Positions 8,043 through 16,939 of a stretch of DNA of 49,064 nucleotides are shown in pieces. A program made the position numbers and the translations under genes. Numbering within the stretch: position 1 is the first letter of the stretch; every line of letters begins with the position of its first letter. This DNA is from Butyrivibrio sp. Its GTDB lineage: Bacteria > Bacillota > Clostridia > Lachnospirales > Lachnospiraceae. Where the stretch lies: NCBI RefSeq assembly GCF_017940685.1, contig NZ_JAGAYD010000052.1, forward strand, positions 1 through 49,064, read 5' to 3'. Under the pieces are notes generated by a model. It worked only from the letters and a program-made list of their open reading frames with translations. It was not told the origin of the DNA and ran no database searches.

Positions 8043-8663
8043 TTGATAGCGTATGTAAACGGAATTCTTGAGTATATTGAGGAAGGACTATGTGTGGTTG
8101 ATGTTGGAGGAATAGGCATGAATGTCTTTATTTCCGGATCTACCATGGACAGGATGCCTGGAATTGGTGAGCCTGTTAAGCTCTATACCTATACCAATGT
8201 CAAGGAAGATGCATTTAACCTTTTTGGATTTCTTTCAAGGGATGAGCTGTCTCTTTTCAAAATGCTGATAACGGTAAGCGGAATCGGACCCAAGGGAGGC
8301 CTCTCCATCCTGTCAGTGATGACTCCTGATGACCTTAGATTCGCCATTATGGCTGGAGATTCCAAGTCTATATCTGCAGCTCCCGGAATCGGTAAAAAGA
8401 CTGCAGAGAGGATCACTTTGGAGCTTCGCGACAAGATCAAGGTATCTGAGGATGATATGCTAAGGGGCCCTTCTGCTGTTACAGCAGACGACCTTACAGG
8501 AGAAGCTTCTTCAGCCAGAGACGAGGCTGTAGCAGCTCTTGTAGCCCTTGGATACAACAGCACTGATGCCATGAAGGCTGTCAGGAAGGTGCTTAAAGCC
8601 AATGAGGATGCAGCTTCTGATACAGAGGCGCTGCTTAAACTGGCACTTAAAGAGATGTTCTAA
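8043..8663 (+). CDS. ruvA: Holliday junction branch migration protein RuvA
   Basis: 206 residues from a TTG start. I prefer TTG at 8043 over the ATG at 8028 because RuvA proteins begin M-I-x-x-x-x-G (here LIAYVNG) and a GGGGGATAGGG ribosome site lies just before it. Domain I is the OB fold, which includes NVKEDAFNLFGF. The two helix-hairpin-helix motifs are at SGIGPKGG and PGIGKKTAERI. A flexible acidic linker follows, then the C-terminal RuvB-binding helices (ARDEAVAALVALGYN). RuvA tetramers hold the four-way junction and load RuvB. It is cotranscribed with ruvB and under SOS control by the upstream LexA box. Confidence 0.97.
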   Translation: MIAYVNGILEYIEEGLCVVDVGGIGMNVFISGSTMDRMPGIGEPVKLYTYTNVKEDAFNLFGFLSRDELSLFKMLITVSGIGPKGGLSILSVMTPDDLRFAIMAGDSKSISAAPGIGKKTAERITLELRDKIKVSEDDMLRGPSAVTADDLTGEASSARDEAVAALVALGYNSTDAMKAVRKVLKANEDAASDTEALLKLALKEMF

Positions 8664-8684
8664 GGGCTAATATAGAGGATGACT

Positions 8685-9716
8685 ATGGAAAAGAGAACCA
8701 TTAAGACCACGGCCAGAGGGCTGGACGCAGAGGCTAATACAGAGGACGTCAAGATTGAAGGATCCCTTCGCCCCAAGAGCCTTGACAATTACATAGGTCA
8801 AAAGAAGATCAAGGAGAGTCTTGAGATTTATATAGAGGCTGCCAAGAAGAGGGGAGAGAGCCTGGATCACCTGCTTTTTTACGGACCACCCGGACTTGGT
8901 AAGACAACACTGGCTTCAATTATTGCTGCTGAGATGGGGGTTAATATCAAGATTACCTCTGGCCCGGCTATAGAGAAACCTGGAGATATGGCAGCTATCT
9001 TAAATAACCTCAAGGAAGGCGATGTTTTGTTTGTTGATGAGATCCACAGACTTAACCGTCAGGTTGAAGAGGTTTTATACCCTGCAATGGAGGACTTTGC
9101 CATTGATATCATGATAGGTAAGGGACCTACAGCCAGATCAATAAGACTTGATCTTCCAAGATTTACCCTTATTGGAGCTACAACAAGGGCAGGTATGCTG
9201 TCAGCGCCTCTTCGTGACAGATTTGGAATGATCCACAGGATGGAGTTTTACGAGATTGACGAGCTGTGCAGCATCATCATGCAGTCAGCCAAGGTCTTGA
9301 ACGTAGAAGTTGATAAAAAAGGCGCAATTGAGATGGCGCGCAGGAGCCGCGGAACGCCTCGTCTTGCCAACAGGATACTTAAGAGAGTAAGGGACTTTGC
9401 CCAGGTTCGATTTGATGGCAGGATCACTGAGGATGTGGCTGTAACAGCCCTTGATCTTATGGATGTAGATAAAATGGGTCTTGATCACACAGACAGAAAC
9501 CTTCTTATGACCATGATAGGTAAGTTTTCAGGAGGACCTGTGGGACTTGATACTTTAGCAGCTGCCATAGGAGAAGATGCAGGTACAATTGAGGACGTTT
9601 ATGAACCATATCTTATCAAAAACGGATTCATAAACAGAACCCCAAGAGGCCGCGTAGTTACTGATGCTGCATATCACCATTTAGGGCTTGAAATGCCCAC
9701 TGATAGCGGTATATAA
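8685..9716 (+). CDS. ruvB: Holliday junction branch migration helicase RuvB
   Basis: 343 residues. The AAA+ ATPase shows Walker [10 protein letters not shown], Walker B FVDEIHR, sensor 1 in LIGATTRAG and the arginine-finger segment PLRDRFG. The winged-helix C-terminal domain ends in TPRGRVVT. RuvB hexamers drive branch migration with RuvA. The AGAGG at 8674-8678 fits the second in-frame ATG (8685) with a 6-base gap better than the ATG at 8679. It begins about 20 bases after ruvA in the same operon. Confidence 0.97.
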   Translation: MEKRTIKTTARGLDAEANTEDVKIEGSLRPKSLDNYIGQKKIKESLEIYIEAAKKRGESLDHLLFYGPPGLGKTTLASIIAAEMGVNIKITSGPAIEKPGDMAAILNNLKEGDVLFVDEIHRLNRQVEEVLYPAMEDFAIDIMIGKGPTARSIRLDLPRFTLIGATTRAGMLSAPLRDRFGMIHRMEFYEIDELCSIIMQSAKVLNVEVDKKGAIEMARRSRGTPRLANRILKRVRDFAQVRFDGRITEDVAVTALDLMDVDKMGLDHTDRNLLMTMIGKFSGGPVGLDTLAAAIGEDAGTIEDVYEPYLIKNGFINRTPRGRVVTDAAYHHLGLEMPTDSGI

Positions 9717-9750
9717 TTCTTTTATATAACGATTGAGTGGGGAGACTATC

Positions 9751-10155
9751 ATGGCATCCAAGACAGATACCGAGGTTATAATTGGCGGCAAGGTTTTTAC
9801 CTTGAGCGGATATGAGAGTGAGGAGTACCTTCAGAAGGTAGCTTCATATATCAACAATAAGATTTCTGAGTACAACAAGATCGATGGCTTCAAGAGACAG
9901 CCCATCGATACACAAAATGTCTTGTTACAGCTCAATATTGCTGATGATTACTTCAAGAGCAAGAAACAGATTGAGATGATGGAGGAGCAGCTCTCTGAGA
10001 AGGAGAAGGAACTCTATGATCTTAAGCATGAGCTGATAGCTACTCAGATCAAGCTTGAAAACACAGAGAAAAACAGCAAGGGCCTTCAGACCAAGCTTGA
10101 TGAGTCTTCCAAGAAGATCATTCAGCTTGAGACACAGGTCAAGAACAAGAAGTGA
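9751..10155 (+). CDS. zapA: Cell division protein ZapA
   Basis: 134 residues. The N-terminal globular part (TEVIIGGKVFTLSGYESEEY followed by a helix ending in INNKISEYN) matches ZapA. The second half is one long coiled coil (EEQLSEKEKELYDLKHEL). ZapA binds and bundles FtsZ at midcell. The GTGGGGAG ribosome site places the start at ATG 9751; the upstream TTG at 9733 would be inside that site. It follows ruvB by 34 bases and is closed by a clear terminator. ruvB-zapA-U32 is an order I recall from related clostridia. Confidence 0.88.
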   Translation: MASKTDTEVIIGGKVFTLSGYESEEYLQKVASYINNKISEYNKIDGFKRQPIDTQNVLLQLNIADDYFKSKKQIEMMEEQLSEKEKELYDLKHELIATQIKLENTEKNSKGLQTKLDESSKKIIQLETQVKNKK

Positions 10156-10161
10156 TAATTT

Positions 10162-10188
10162 AAGGCTGTCTTTTGACAGCCTTTTTAT
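10162..10188 (+). terminator. Intrinsic terminator after zapA
   Basis: AAGGCTGTC and GACAGCCTT form a 9-bp stem with a TTTT loop, and the stem runs into TTTATTT. It ends the ruvA-ruvB-zapA transcript. Confidence 0.9.
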
Positions 10189-10224
10189 TTGTTAAGAGCC
10201 CTTTGTGGGCTTGTTGGGAACGAT

Positions 10225-12537
10225 ATGAAGAAAGTAGAGCTTTTGTCACCTGCAGGTGGCTATGAAACAATGGTGGGCGCTTTTAATGCTGGCGCTGACG
10301 CAGTTTATCTTGGGGGATCTAAGTTTGGCGCAAGGGCCTACGCTGACAACTTCGACAGAGATCAGGTTCTTGACGCTATTGTTTATGCACATCTCCACGG
10401 CAAAAAAATCTATATGACTGTTAACACCCTTGTTAAAGAGGGTGAGTTTTCTGAAGTCTACGACTTCATGGTTCCCTATGCAGAAAAAAACCTTGACGGA
10501 GTTATAGTTCAGGACCTGGGAGTAGCAAGGCTCATCAGGCAGGAGTTTCCTGGAATTGAACTTCATGCTAGCACCCAGCAGACTATAACCGGTGTTTATG
10601 GAGCCAGACTCCTTAAGGAAAGAGGCTATACAAGAGTTGTCCCTGCAAGAGAACTGAGCCTTTCAGAGATGAAGGCAATAAGAGATGAGGCTGATATTGA
10701 AGTTGAAGCTTTTATCCATGGGGCTATGTGTTATTGCTACTCTGGAGCATGTCTTTTTAGCTCTGTTGTAGGTGGTAGAAGCGGAAACAGAGGAAGATGT
10801 GCCCAGCCCTGCAGACTTCCTTATGGTATAAATGGAAACCAGAGTGAACAGTATCCACTTAGCCTTAAGGATATGAGCACTATTTCAATTATCCCAGAGC
10901 TTATAAATGCAGGCATTGATTCCTTCAAAATAGAGGGAAGAATGAAAAAGCCTGAGTACAGCGCAGGTGTTACAGCTCTTTACAGAAAATATATCGATAA
11001 ATACTACGATGATCCCAAGGGGGACCATAATGTTTCAAAGGAAGATCTGGAAACACTAAAGAATCTTTATCAGAGAACTGGAATAAGCGAAGGCTACTAT
11101 CACAGACATAATGACAAGTCCATGGTGACAGTTGTTTCTCCAGCTTATAATGCAACTTCTGAGGATATTTTGACCAGGGTTCATGACAAGTACCTGACAT
11201 CAACACTTAAGTATAAGTGCGATATGTACTGCGAGCTTATAGTGGGTCAAAAGGCTAAGCTTACAATGTCAGTCCAAAGGGGCGATGATTTCTTTTACGA
11301 GGAAGCCTATGGAGCAGAGGTTCAGAGCGCAAGTAAGCGTCCTATGGATGAGGAGTCTATAAGAAAACAGCTAAGTAAGCTTGGAGAGACTTCCTACGAA
11401 GCTGAGACTATCGATATCACAATAGATGATGGTGGAACAGGATCTGGAATATTTATAGCTGTCAGCTCCCTAAATGAGCTTAGAAGGCAGCTGTGTCTTA
11501 AGATGGATGAAGCCCTTATCTTGGAAAACAGCTTTGAAACACCTAAGGCTCCAACATTATCAGGATCAGATCTTGAGCGTTACAAGAGCCTGGAGATGAG
11601 AAATAAGAAGGGAAGATTACAGATTCTTGTAACCACTAAGGACCAGCTTAAGACAGTCCTTGACTATGACCTTTCTTCTGGTCTTATTGACAGAGTTTTT
11701 GTCAGTAGCGATATCTTTTTATCATTAGATGATAAGACCAAGGCCGGGATTAGTTCTGCAAAAGAAAATGTAAGCTCACTTAAGTTCTACGCGGCGCTTC
11801 CTTATATAACCAGGGAAGAAGCCTGGGATGGAAGCCTTGAAGTCAAGAGAGTAGCTGATGCTATAAAGGACTGCTCATTTGATGGCATTCTGGTGCGGAA
11901 TCTTGAACAGCTTGGGGCTTTAAAAGAACACGGATATAAGGGAAATATTTCTTTTGACTACGGAGTCTACAACTGGAACAGAGAAGCTGTACTTGAACTT
12001 CTTGATATTGCTATGGCTGATGGCGACCATAGAATTTCTGATGATGGTATTTTTGCAGATGAGATTTCAGTGCCTTATGAGCTTAATTTTGGTGAGGCAG
12101 CTGAGCTTGTTACTGCTTTAAAGAAAAGTGCTAAGATCCCAGTTGCTTACAATATCTATGGACATATTCCAATGATGGTAAGCGCCGGCTGTATAAAAAA
12201 GACTACTGATGCTTGCAGTGGCAGAATGCATGAGCTTTATAGCGAAAATGTAAACATTGTTGACAGGAAAAACAACAAGATGACAGTTACCTGTAACTGC
12301 AGGCACTGCTACAATGTAATCTGGAATGCATTTCCAACATCTCTTCATGGAAATCTTGATAAGATCATGGGAAAAGAGCTATTTGATGATCTTAGGATTG
12401 ACTTTACCATTGAAAGCGGCTCAAGGTGCAGGGAAATCCTTGACTACTATACAGACAGGATAAGTGGACAAAGCCCTGCAGACATTTTTGCAAATGGCAG
12501 CTTTACCACAGGACATTTTAAACGCGGAGTTGAGTGA
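10225..12537 (+). CDS. U32 family peptidase-like / tRNA-rRNA hydroxylation protein with DUF3656-type tail
   Basis: 770 residues from ATG 10225. The upstream TTG at 10189 lies against the terminator and is unlikely. The start KVELLSPAGGYETMVGAFNAGADAVYLGG and the signature EAFIHGAMCYCYSGACLFSS are diagnostic of the U32 family. The cysteines in CYCYSGAC and in GRCAQPC are the probable iron-sulfur ligands. E. coli relatives RlhA and TrhP hydroxylate C2501 of 23S rRNA and U34 of tRNAs, so RNA hydroxylation is the likely role rather than proteolysis. The central part (about 380-600) fits the DUF3656 insert of long members, and the end holds further cysteines (CNCRHC). Seven bases separate it from the ftsW-like gene. 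Confidence 0.88.
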   Translation: MKKVELLSPAGGYETMVGAFNAGADAVYLGGSKFGARAYADNFDRDQVLDAIVYAHLHGKKIYMTVNTLVKEGEFSEVYDFMVPYAEKNLDGVIVQDLGVARLIRQEFPGIELHASTQQTITGVYGARLLKERGYTRVVPARELSLSEMKAIRDEADIEVEAFIHGAMCYCYSGACLFSSVVGGRSGNRGRCAQPCRLPYGINGNQSEQYPLSLKDMSTISIIPELINAGIDSFKIEGRMKKPEYSAGVTALYRKYIDKYYDDPKGDHNVSKEDLETLKNLYQRTGISEGYYHRHNDKSMVTVVSPAYNATSEDILTRVHDKYLTSTLKYKCDMYCELIVGQKAKLTMSVQRGDDFFYEEAYGAEVQSASKRPMDEESIRKQLSKLGETSYEAETIDITIDDGGTGSGIFIAVSSLNELRRQLCLKMDEALILENSFETPKAPTLSGSDLERYKSLEMRNKKGRLQILVTTKDQLKTVLDYDLSSGLIDRVFVSSDIFLSLDDKTKAGISSAKENVSSLKFYAALPYITREEAWDGSLEVKRVADAIKDCSFDGILVRNLEQLGALKEHGYKGNISFDYGVYNWNREAVLELLDIAMADGDHRISDDGIFADEISVPYELNFGEAAELVTALKKSAKIPVAYNIYGHIPMMVSAGCIKKTTDACSGRMHELYSENVNIVDRKNNKMTVTCNCRHCYNVIWNAFPTSLHGNLDKIMGKELFDDLRIDFTIESGSRCREILDYYTDRISGQSPADIFANGSFTTGHFKRGVE

Positions 12538-12544
12538 TACTTAA

Positions 12545-13957
12545 ATGGAACTATATGTAACTGAGATATCTAAATATGTCATAGATGCATTTATGCTTAT
12601 CTATTGCATTGAGGCTTTTATGACTTTTCGCTTCAAAACTGAAAAGAAGAGGCGTGGTATTTACATAAGGCAGATAATTTGCATGTTTGTGGTGCAGATA
12701 TCCTGCTTTATCCAGATAATAGCAAGGACGGGGAAACCTGTTTATCTGTTTTTCTTTGCTTTTCAGATAGTGATCTTTGCCTCGGTCCTTATGCTTTTTT
12801 ACGTCATCTATCCGGAAGGCAACAGGCTCATCATCAACAATGCCTGCCTCCTTTTGATGATAGGTCTTATCATCATCACAAGGATCTCTTACGACAAGGC
12901 AGTTAAGCAGTTCTTTATTATTACTGCATCCTTCATAATCGGGTTCTTTATACCTGAGATCATCTTCAGGTTTGATTTTCTTAAGAAATTCACCTGGTTC
13001 TATGCAGCACTGGGTGTCGTTGCAATTGGGGCAGTTCTTGTTTATGGAGCAGCTACCAATGGCTCTAAGATCACATTTACTCTGGCAGGTATCACCTTCC
13101 AGCCCTCAGAAGCGGTAAAGGTGTTATTCCTGTTCTTCATGGCAGGGGCCTTGGTGGAGGCAAAAGAGCTATGGCAATTGTTTTTGGCATCTGTAGCTGC
13201 CGCTGCGCACGTTATGATTCTGGTTTTATCAAGGGACCTTGGAAGTGCACTTATTTTCTTTGTGATATATCTTGCTCTTATCTACATTTCCACAGACAAC
13301 ATCTGGTATCTGCTTCTTGGACTTGCCATGGGAGGTTTTGCAAGTATAGTTGCCTACAAGCTCTTTTCCCATATCAGAGTCAGAGTCCACGCGTGGCTGG
13401 ATCCATTTGGTGATATTGCATCTTCCGGCTATCAGCTTTCACAGTCCCTGTTTGGCATATCAAGCGGAGGCTGGTTTGGCCTTGGACTTTACGGTGGTTC
13501 ACCAACATCCATTCCATATGTTGAGCAGGACTTCATTTTCTCAGCAATAGCAGAGGAGCTTGGAGTTATTTTTGCTGTTACAATGGCCCTTATCATTGTG
13601 AGCTCATTTTTCATGATTATGTATGAGGGTTACTTTATAAGAGACAGATACTACAGGCTGGTTGTATGCGGCATAGGTGTTGCATACATTTTCCAGAGTT
13701 TCCTTACTATTGGCGGCGGTTCCAAGTTTATACCTCTTACCGGTGTTACACTTCCGCTTGTGAGCTACGGCGGAACTTCAGTACTTGTGACCATAGTTAT
13801 GATCATGGTGGTGGAGGGCGTCTGCCTTATAAGAACTGATGAGAGATTCGAAGCAATGCAGAGAAGAAGAGCCCAGCTTGAGGCCAAAAAAGCTGAAAGG
13901 CAGGCAAGAAATAGAAACGATGACTACGAGAGAAATTATGGCAGAAGAGAAGATTAA
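12545..13957 (+). CDS. SEDS family peptidoglycan polymerase (FtsW/RodA/SpoVE)
   Basis: 470 residues, about twelve membrane helices. SEDS markers are present: FQPSEAVKVLFLFFMAG, LSRDLGSALIFF, a loop with GLGLYGGSPTSIPYVEQDFIFSAIAEELG written here in pieces (GLGLYGG, YVEQDFIFS, AEELG), and PLVSYGGTS. These proteins polymerise lipid II glycan strands with a class B PBP, which is the next gene and overlaps it. The first 110 residues add extra helices before the usual SEDS core, making it longer than the typical 380-400. FtsW and RodA cannot be separated by motif alone; pairing with a PbpA-like partner resembles the actinobacterial ftsW-pbpA pair. Confidence 0.92.
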   Translation: MELYVTEISKYVIDAFMLIYCIEAFMTFRFKTEKKRRGIYIRQIICMFVVQISCFIQIIARTGKPVYLFFFAFQIVIFASVLMLFYVIYPEGNRLIINNACLLLMIGLIIITRISYDKAVKQFFIITASFIIGFFIPEIIFRFDFLKKFTWFYAALGVVAIGAVLVYGAATNGSKITFTLAGITFQPSEAVKVLFLFFMAGALVEAKELWQLFLASVAAAAHVMILVLSRDLGSALIFFVIYLALIYISTDNIWYLLLGLAMGGFASIVAYKLFSHIRVRVHAWLDPFGDIASSGYQLSQSLFGISSGGWFGLGLYGGSPTSIPYVEQDFIFSAIAEELGVIFAVTMALIIVSSFFMIMYEGYFIRDRYYRLVVCGIGVAYIFQSFLTIGGGSKFIPLTGVTLPLVSYGGTSVLVTIVMIMVVEGVCLIRTDERFEAMQRRRAQLEAKKAERQARNRNDDYERNYGRRED

Positions 13958-15380
13958 AAAGAAAAAGAAGATAAGATCATATCCAATACTGATTCTTAGC
14001 GGCTTTTATGCTGCCATATTTGCTGTGATGCTTATTTACATAAGCGCCTATTCCTATAACAACAGGCAGGTGCTTATGGACAACAGCTACAACACAAGAC
14101 AGCAGATACTGCTTAATCAGAACTCAAGAGGAAGGATCCTTTCAAGAAGCGGCGATGTACTGGCATATTCAGAAGCGTCTTCTGATGGAAAGGAAACAAG
14201 AGTCTATCCTTACGGAAAAGAGTTTGCCCATGTGGTTGGCTATTCAACCAATGGTAAGGCAGGAATAGAAGCTCTTGCAAACTATTATCTTATAAACACA
14301 AGTATTGATCTTTCAGAAAAAGTGGCCTTTGACACCAAGGGAAGCAAATATCCTGGTGATTACTGCGTGACTACTCTTGACGTGAACCTTCAGGAAGTTG
14401 CTTATAATGCACTTTCTGCAAGAAAGGGTGCCATTGTAGTATCAAATCCTAAGACAGGAGAAATACTTGCCATGGTGTCAAAACCAGATTTTGATCCAGG
14501 AACCATTCAGCAGGAGTGGGATAGCCTTATTGCAGACAAGTCTCCTGATGCCAAGCTTCTAAACAGGGTGACCCAGGGACTGTATCCCCCTGGATCTACT
14601 TTTAAGATTGTTACATCGCTTGCTTATATCAAGGAGCATCCGCAGGATTACAATAACTACAGATTTACCTGTTCTGGCAAGTTTAGCTATGATGGAGAGA
14701 ACATTTCCTGTTATCACGGTGAGAATCATGGAAGTGTTGATTTTATCAAATCTTTTGCTGAGTCCTGTAACTCATCCTATGCTAATATCGGACTTTCCAT
14801 TTCAAGGGATACCTTCGCTGATACGCTTGACCAGCTTATGTTCAATGAGGAGCTGCCAATAGATCTTCTGTATTCAAAGAGCTCAGCGTCTGTTGATGAC
14901 AGCACCAGCACTGCGGACGTTATGCAGCTTTCTATTGGACAGGGAGCAACAGCAATGTCTCCAATACATCTTAATATGATAACCTGCGCCATTGGCAATG
15001 AAGGACAGCTCATGAAGCCATATATCATAAGCGGTATTAAGAGTGAAGATGGTAAGAATGTCAAAAGCTATTCACCTGAAAACTATAAAAGGCTTATGAC
15101 AGCTTATCAGGCTGATGTTTTAAAGGCTATGATGAAAGAGGTAGTTGAATCCGGAACTGCCAGTAAATTAAAAGGCCTTTCCTACACTGCGGCAGGAAAG
15201 ACCGGTTCTGCTGAATTTACTGATTCTACATCTGATTCCCATGCGTGGTTTACTGGCTTTGCTCCAGCTGATGATCCTGAGATCTGCGTTACCATTATCG
15301 TTGAGAACGCAGGCAGTGGCGGAAGCTTTGCAGTACCTATAGCAAAAAGAATCTTCGATGCATATTTTGGAGTAGAGTGA
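13938..15380 (+). CDS. Class B penicillin-binding protein (PbpA/FtsI-like transpeptidase)
   Basis: 480 residues from ATG 13938, preceded by GAGAGAA; ATG 13920 is also possible. A lysine-rich cytosolic start (EEKIKKKKKIRSY) is followed by one membrane anchor (ILILSGFYAAIFAVMLIYI). The transpeptidase domain shows the active-site STFK (PPGSTFKIV), the SxN motif SCN and the KTG motif AAGKTGSAEF. The early NSRGRILSRSGDVLAYS segment is the pedestal-domain signature. It crosslinks peptidoglycan outside the cell as partner of the SEDS protein, with which it shares 20 bases of overlap. Its stop is 2 bases from the stop of the convergent HD-GYP gene. Confidence 0.93.
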   Translation: MAEEKIKKKKKIRSYPILILSGFYAAIFAVMLIYISAYSYNNRQVLMDNSYNTRQQILLNQNSRGRILSRSGDVLAYSEASSDGKETRVYPYGKEFAHVVGYSTNGKAGIEALANYYLINTSIDLSEKVAFDTKGSKYPGDYCVTTLDVNLQEVAYNALSARKGAIVVSNPKTGEILAMVSKPDFDPGTIQQEWDSLIADKSPDAKLLNRVTQGLYPPGSTFKIVTSLAYIKEHPQDYNNYRFTCSGKFSYDGENISCYHGENHGSVDFIKSFAESCNSSYANIGLSISRDTFADTLDQLMFNEELPIDLLYSKSSASVDDSTSTADVMQLSIGQGATAMSPIHLNMITCAIGNEGQLMKPYIISGIKSEDGKNVKSYSPENYKRLMTAYQADVLKAMMKEVVESGTASKLKGLSYTAAGKTGSAEFTDSTSDSHAWFTGFAPADDPEICVTIIVENAGSGGSFAVPIAKRIFDAYFGVE

Positions 15381-15382
15381 TA

Positions 15383-16444
15383 TCAGAATACAGCCACAAT
15401 AGAAAGCTGTTTGTTGGTGGACATATCAAGCAGTGAATTATCCTGCATTTTGACGAGAGGCCTTGAAAGGGCCTTTTCGTTTATAAGGATAACTTCTCCG
15501 ATCTGACCGCTGTTTAGCTGAACATTAAAGCCAAGCTGGGCATTGGCAATATGAGAGAGGATTGACTTGATGGCTGCATAGTCATACTTAACAAAGCCCT
15601 CGTTCTCATAGTTGGCAATTATCTGGAATGGATTGAGCTTTTGACGGTAGCTTCTTGGAGATGTCATAGCTTCATAGGTGTCAACAATTGCGATGTACTT
15701 GGCAAATCTGTCTATCTCTGTATCAGAAAGAGCCTTGGGATAGCCTGAACCATCACATCTTTCGTGGTGCTGCAGGGTGGCGTTTAAGATATGCTCGTTG
15801 TAATCGCCATAGCTCTTTAAGAAGTCATAACCTATGGTGGTGTGTCTCATTACAAGTCTGTATTCCTCAGAAGTGAGCCTTTCGGGCTTCCACAGTATCT
15901 GGTAAGGAATCGAAAGTTTACCAATATCATACAGGAATGCTGACTGGATAAATAGGGTGGTATCTTCGTTGGAAAGCCCAAGCCATGTGCCAAAGACACC
16001 TGCAATCAGTGCAGAGTTAAGGCAGTGGGCATGTGTCATATCATCTTCACCAGGAAGCATGTTGTAGAGATAGTCTAAAAGAAGTTCACCGCTCTTGGCA
16101 CATACAATGATGTTGCGATAAACATCCATGAGCTGTTCCATATTGATGGGGAGCCTGTTGTTTACAGCATTCATAACGACATGCTTGAAAACGGGGAAAT
16201 AAATCTTGTAGGTACTCTCAAAATTCTTAAAGCCTTCTGAAAGTCTTACTTTTTCAAAATGCGTCGTAGCAAAATCTATATCTTCCTTGATAGGAACCAC
16301 CAGGATTGACTGTCTTGCAAGCTTCTCGATGATGGTGTCGTTGATCCTGGTATTGGCTGTTACAATGATCTCGTTCTTGTAGTTGAGAACATCCTCAGCT
16401 GTGATCATTCCAGGCTTGAGCTCCATGCGGGCTACTGATTTCAT
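15383..16444 (-). CDS. HD-GYP domain protein with altered HD motif
   Basis: 353 residues. A GGGAGG site 10 bases upstream supports ATG 16444 over ATG 16477. The N-terminal 60 residues (MELKPGMITAEDVLN...) resemble the small domain before many HD-GYP proteins. The C-terminal domain keeps H140, H201, HHERCDGSGYP (H226, H227 and GYP 234-236) and VDTYEAM. The expected HD pair reads YD (Y172-D173 in FLYDIGK), losing one metal ligand. Active HD-GYPs hydrolyse c-di-GMP, so this copy may be impaired, or a binding protein. Its closest relative in the window is the gene at 30709. The ends meet the PBP gene head to head. Confidence 0.88.
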   Translation of the reverse strand: MKSVARMELKPGMITAEDVLNYKNEIIVTANTRINDTIIEKLARQSILVVPIKEDIDFATTHFEKVRLSEGFKNFESTYKIYFPVFKHVVMNAVNNRLPINMEQLMDVYRNIIVCAKSGELLLDYLYNMLPGEDDMTHAHCLNSALIAGVFGTWLGLSNEDTTLFIQSAFLYDIGKLSIPYQILWKPERLTSEEYRLVMRHTTIGYDFLKSYGDYNEHILNATLQHHERCDGSGYPKALSDTEIDRFAKYIAIVDTYEAMTSPRSYRQKLNPFQIIANYENEGFVKYDYAAIKSILSHIANAQLGFNVQLNSGQIGEVILINEKALSRPLVKMQDNSLLDMSTNKQLSIVAVF

Positions 16445-16511
16445 GTGTGTGTACTTCCTCCCAGGTATGGCAGGCATCAGATTTAAAAATGCGAGCCAAT
16501 ATGATAATATT

Positions 16512-16540
16512 AGTATATCGTGTTATACCGCGACATTCAA
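16512..16540 (-). promoter_or_regulatory. Promoter of the HD-GYP gene
   Basis: On the minus strand TTGAAT (16540-16535) and TATACT (16517-16512) are 17 bases apart, a good sigma-A match. Transcription would start near 16505, about 60 bases before the ATG at 16444. Confidence 0.6.
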
Positions 16541-16582
16541 TTTGTTTTTATGCAGTTTTGTCGATATTTTGGGGGCTTTGGT

Positions 16583-16912
16583 ATGAGGAAAAAAGGCTTT
16601 TGCCGTTTTTATAAAGACCTGCTGTTTGGTGAGTCGGTTAAAAATCATCAATTGGTCAAATGGCGCTTGAATCATGGAAGGGGACAGCTTTCAATCTTTT
16701 GCATCATGAAGGCCCAAGGCCCTGGGGACCAGCTTGATATTATCCATTGTGCGTTTTTAAAACAACCATATTACATGAAAAATCCTGCATATATATACGG
16801 AATTGCAGGCAGCTATAACGAAGCCCTTGATATGGTGGTAGATATGACCACTAAGGCTAATGAAGCCGGTTTTGAGGGACGGATAGTAGATTACCTTGAT
16901 TCCAATTTCTAG
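16583..16912 (+). CDS. Small conserved-type protein of unknown function
   Basis: 109 residues, starting at ATG 16583 behind GGGGG. A basic N-terminus (RKKGFCRFYKDLLFGES) leads into a compact alpha/beta sequence that ends in EGRIVDYLDSNF. There are three cysteines without a metal-site pattern. No membrane segment. I do not recognise the family. It reads divergently from the HD-GYP gene and is 27 bases upstream of the YtfI-like gene, so it may head that transcript. The regular codon use suggests a real gene. Confidence 0.6.
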   Translation: MRKKGFCRFYKDLLFGESVKNHQLVKWRLNHGRGQLSIFCIMKAQGPGDQLDIIHCAFLKQPYYMKNPAYIYGIAGSYNEALDMVVDMTTKANEAGFEGRIVDYLDSNF

Positions 16913-16939
16913 AAAAATTATTATTACTGGAGAATATTT

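Noticed and set aside
10189-10224. N-terminal extension of the U32 protein from a TTG start
   Set aside because: The TTG lies directly against the zapA terminator; family alignment and gene spacing favour ATG 10225.
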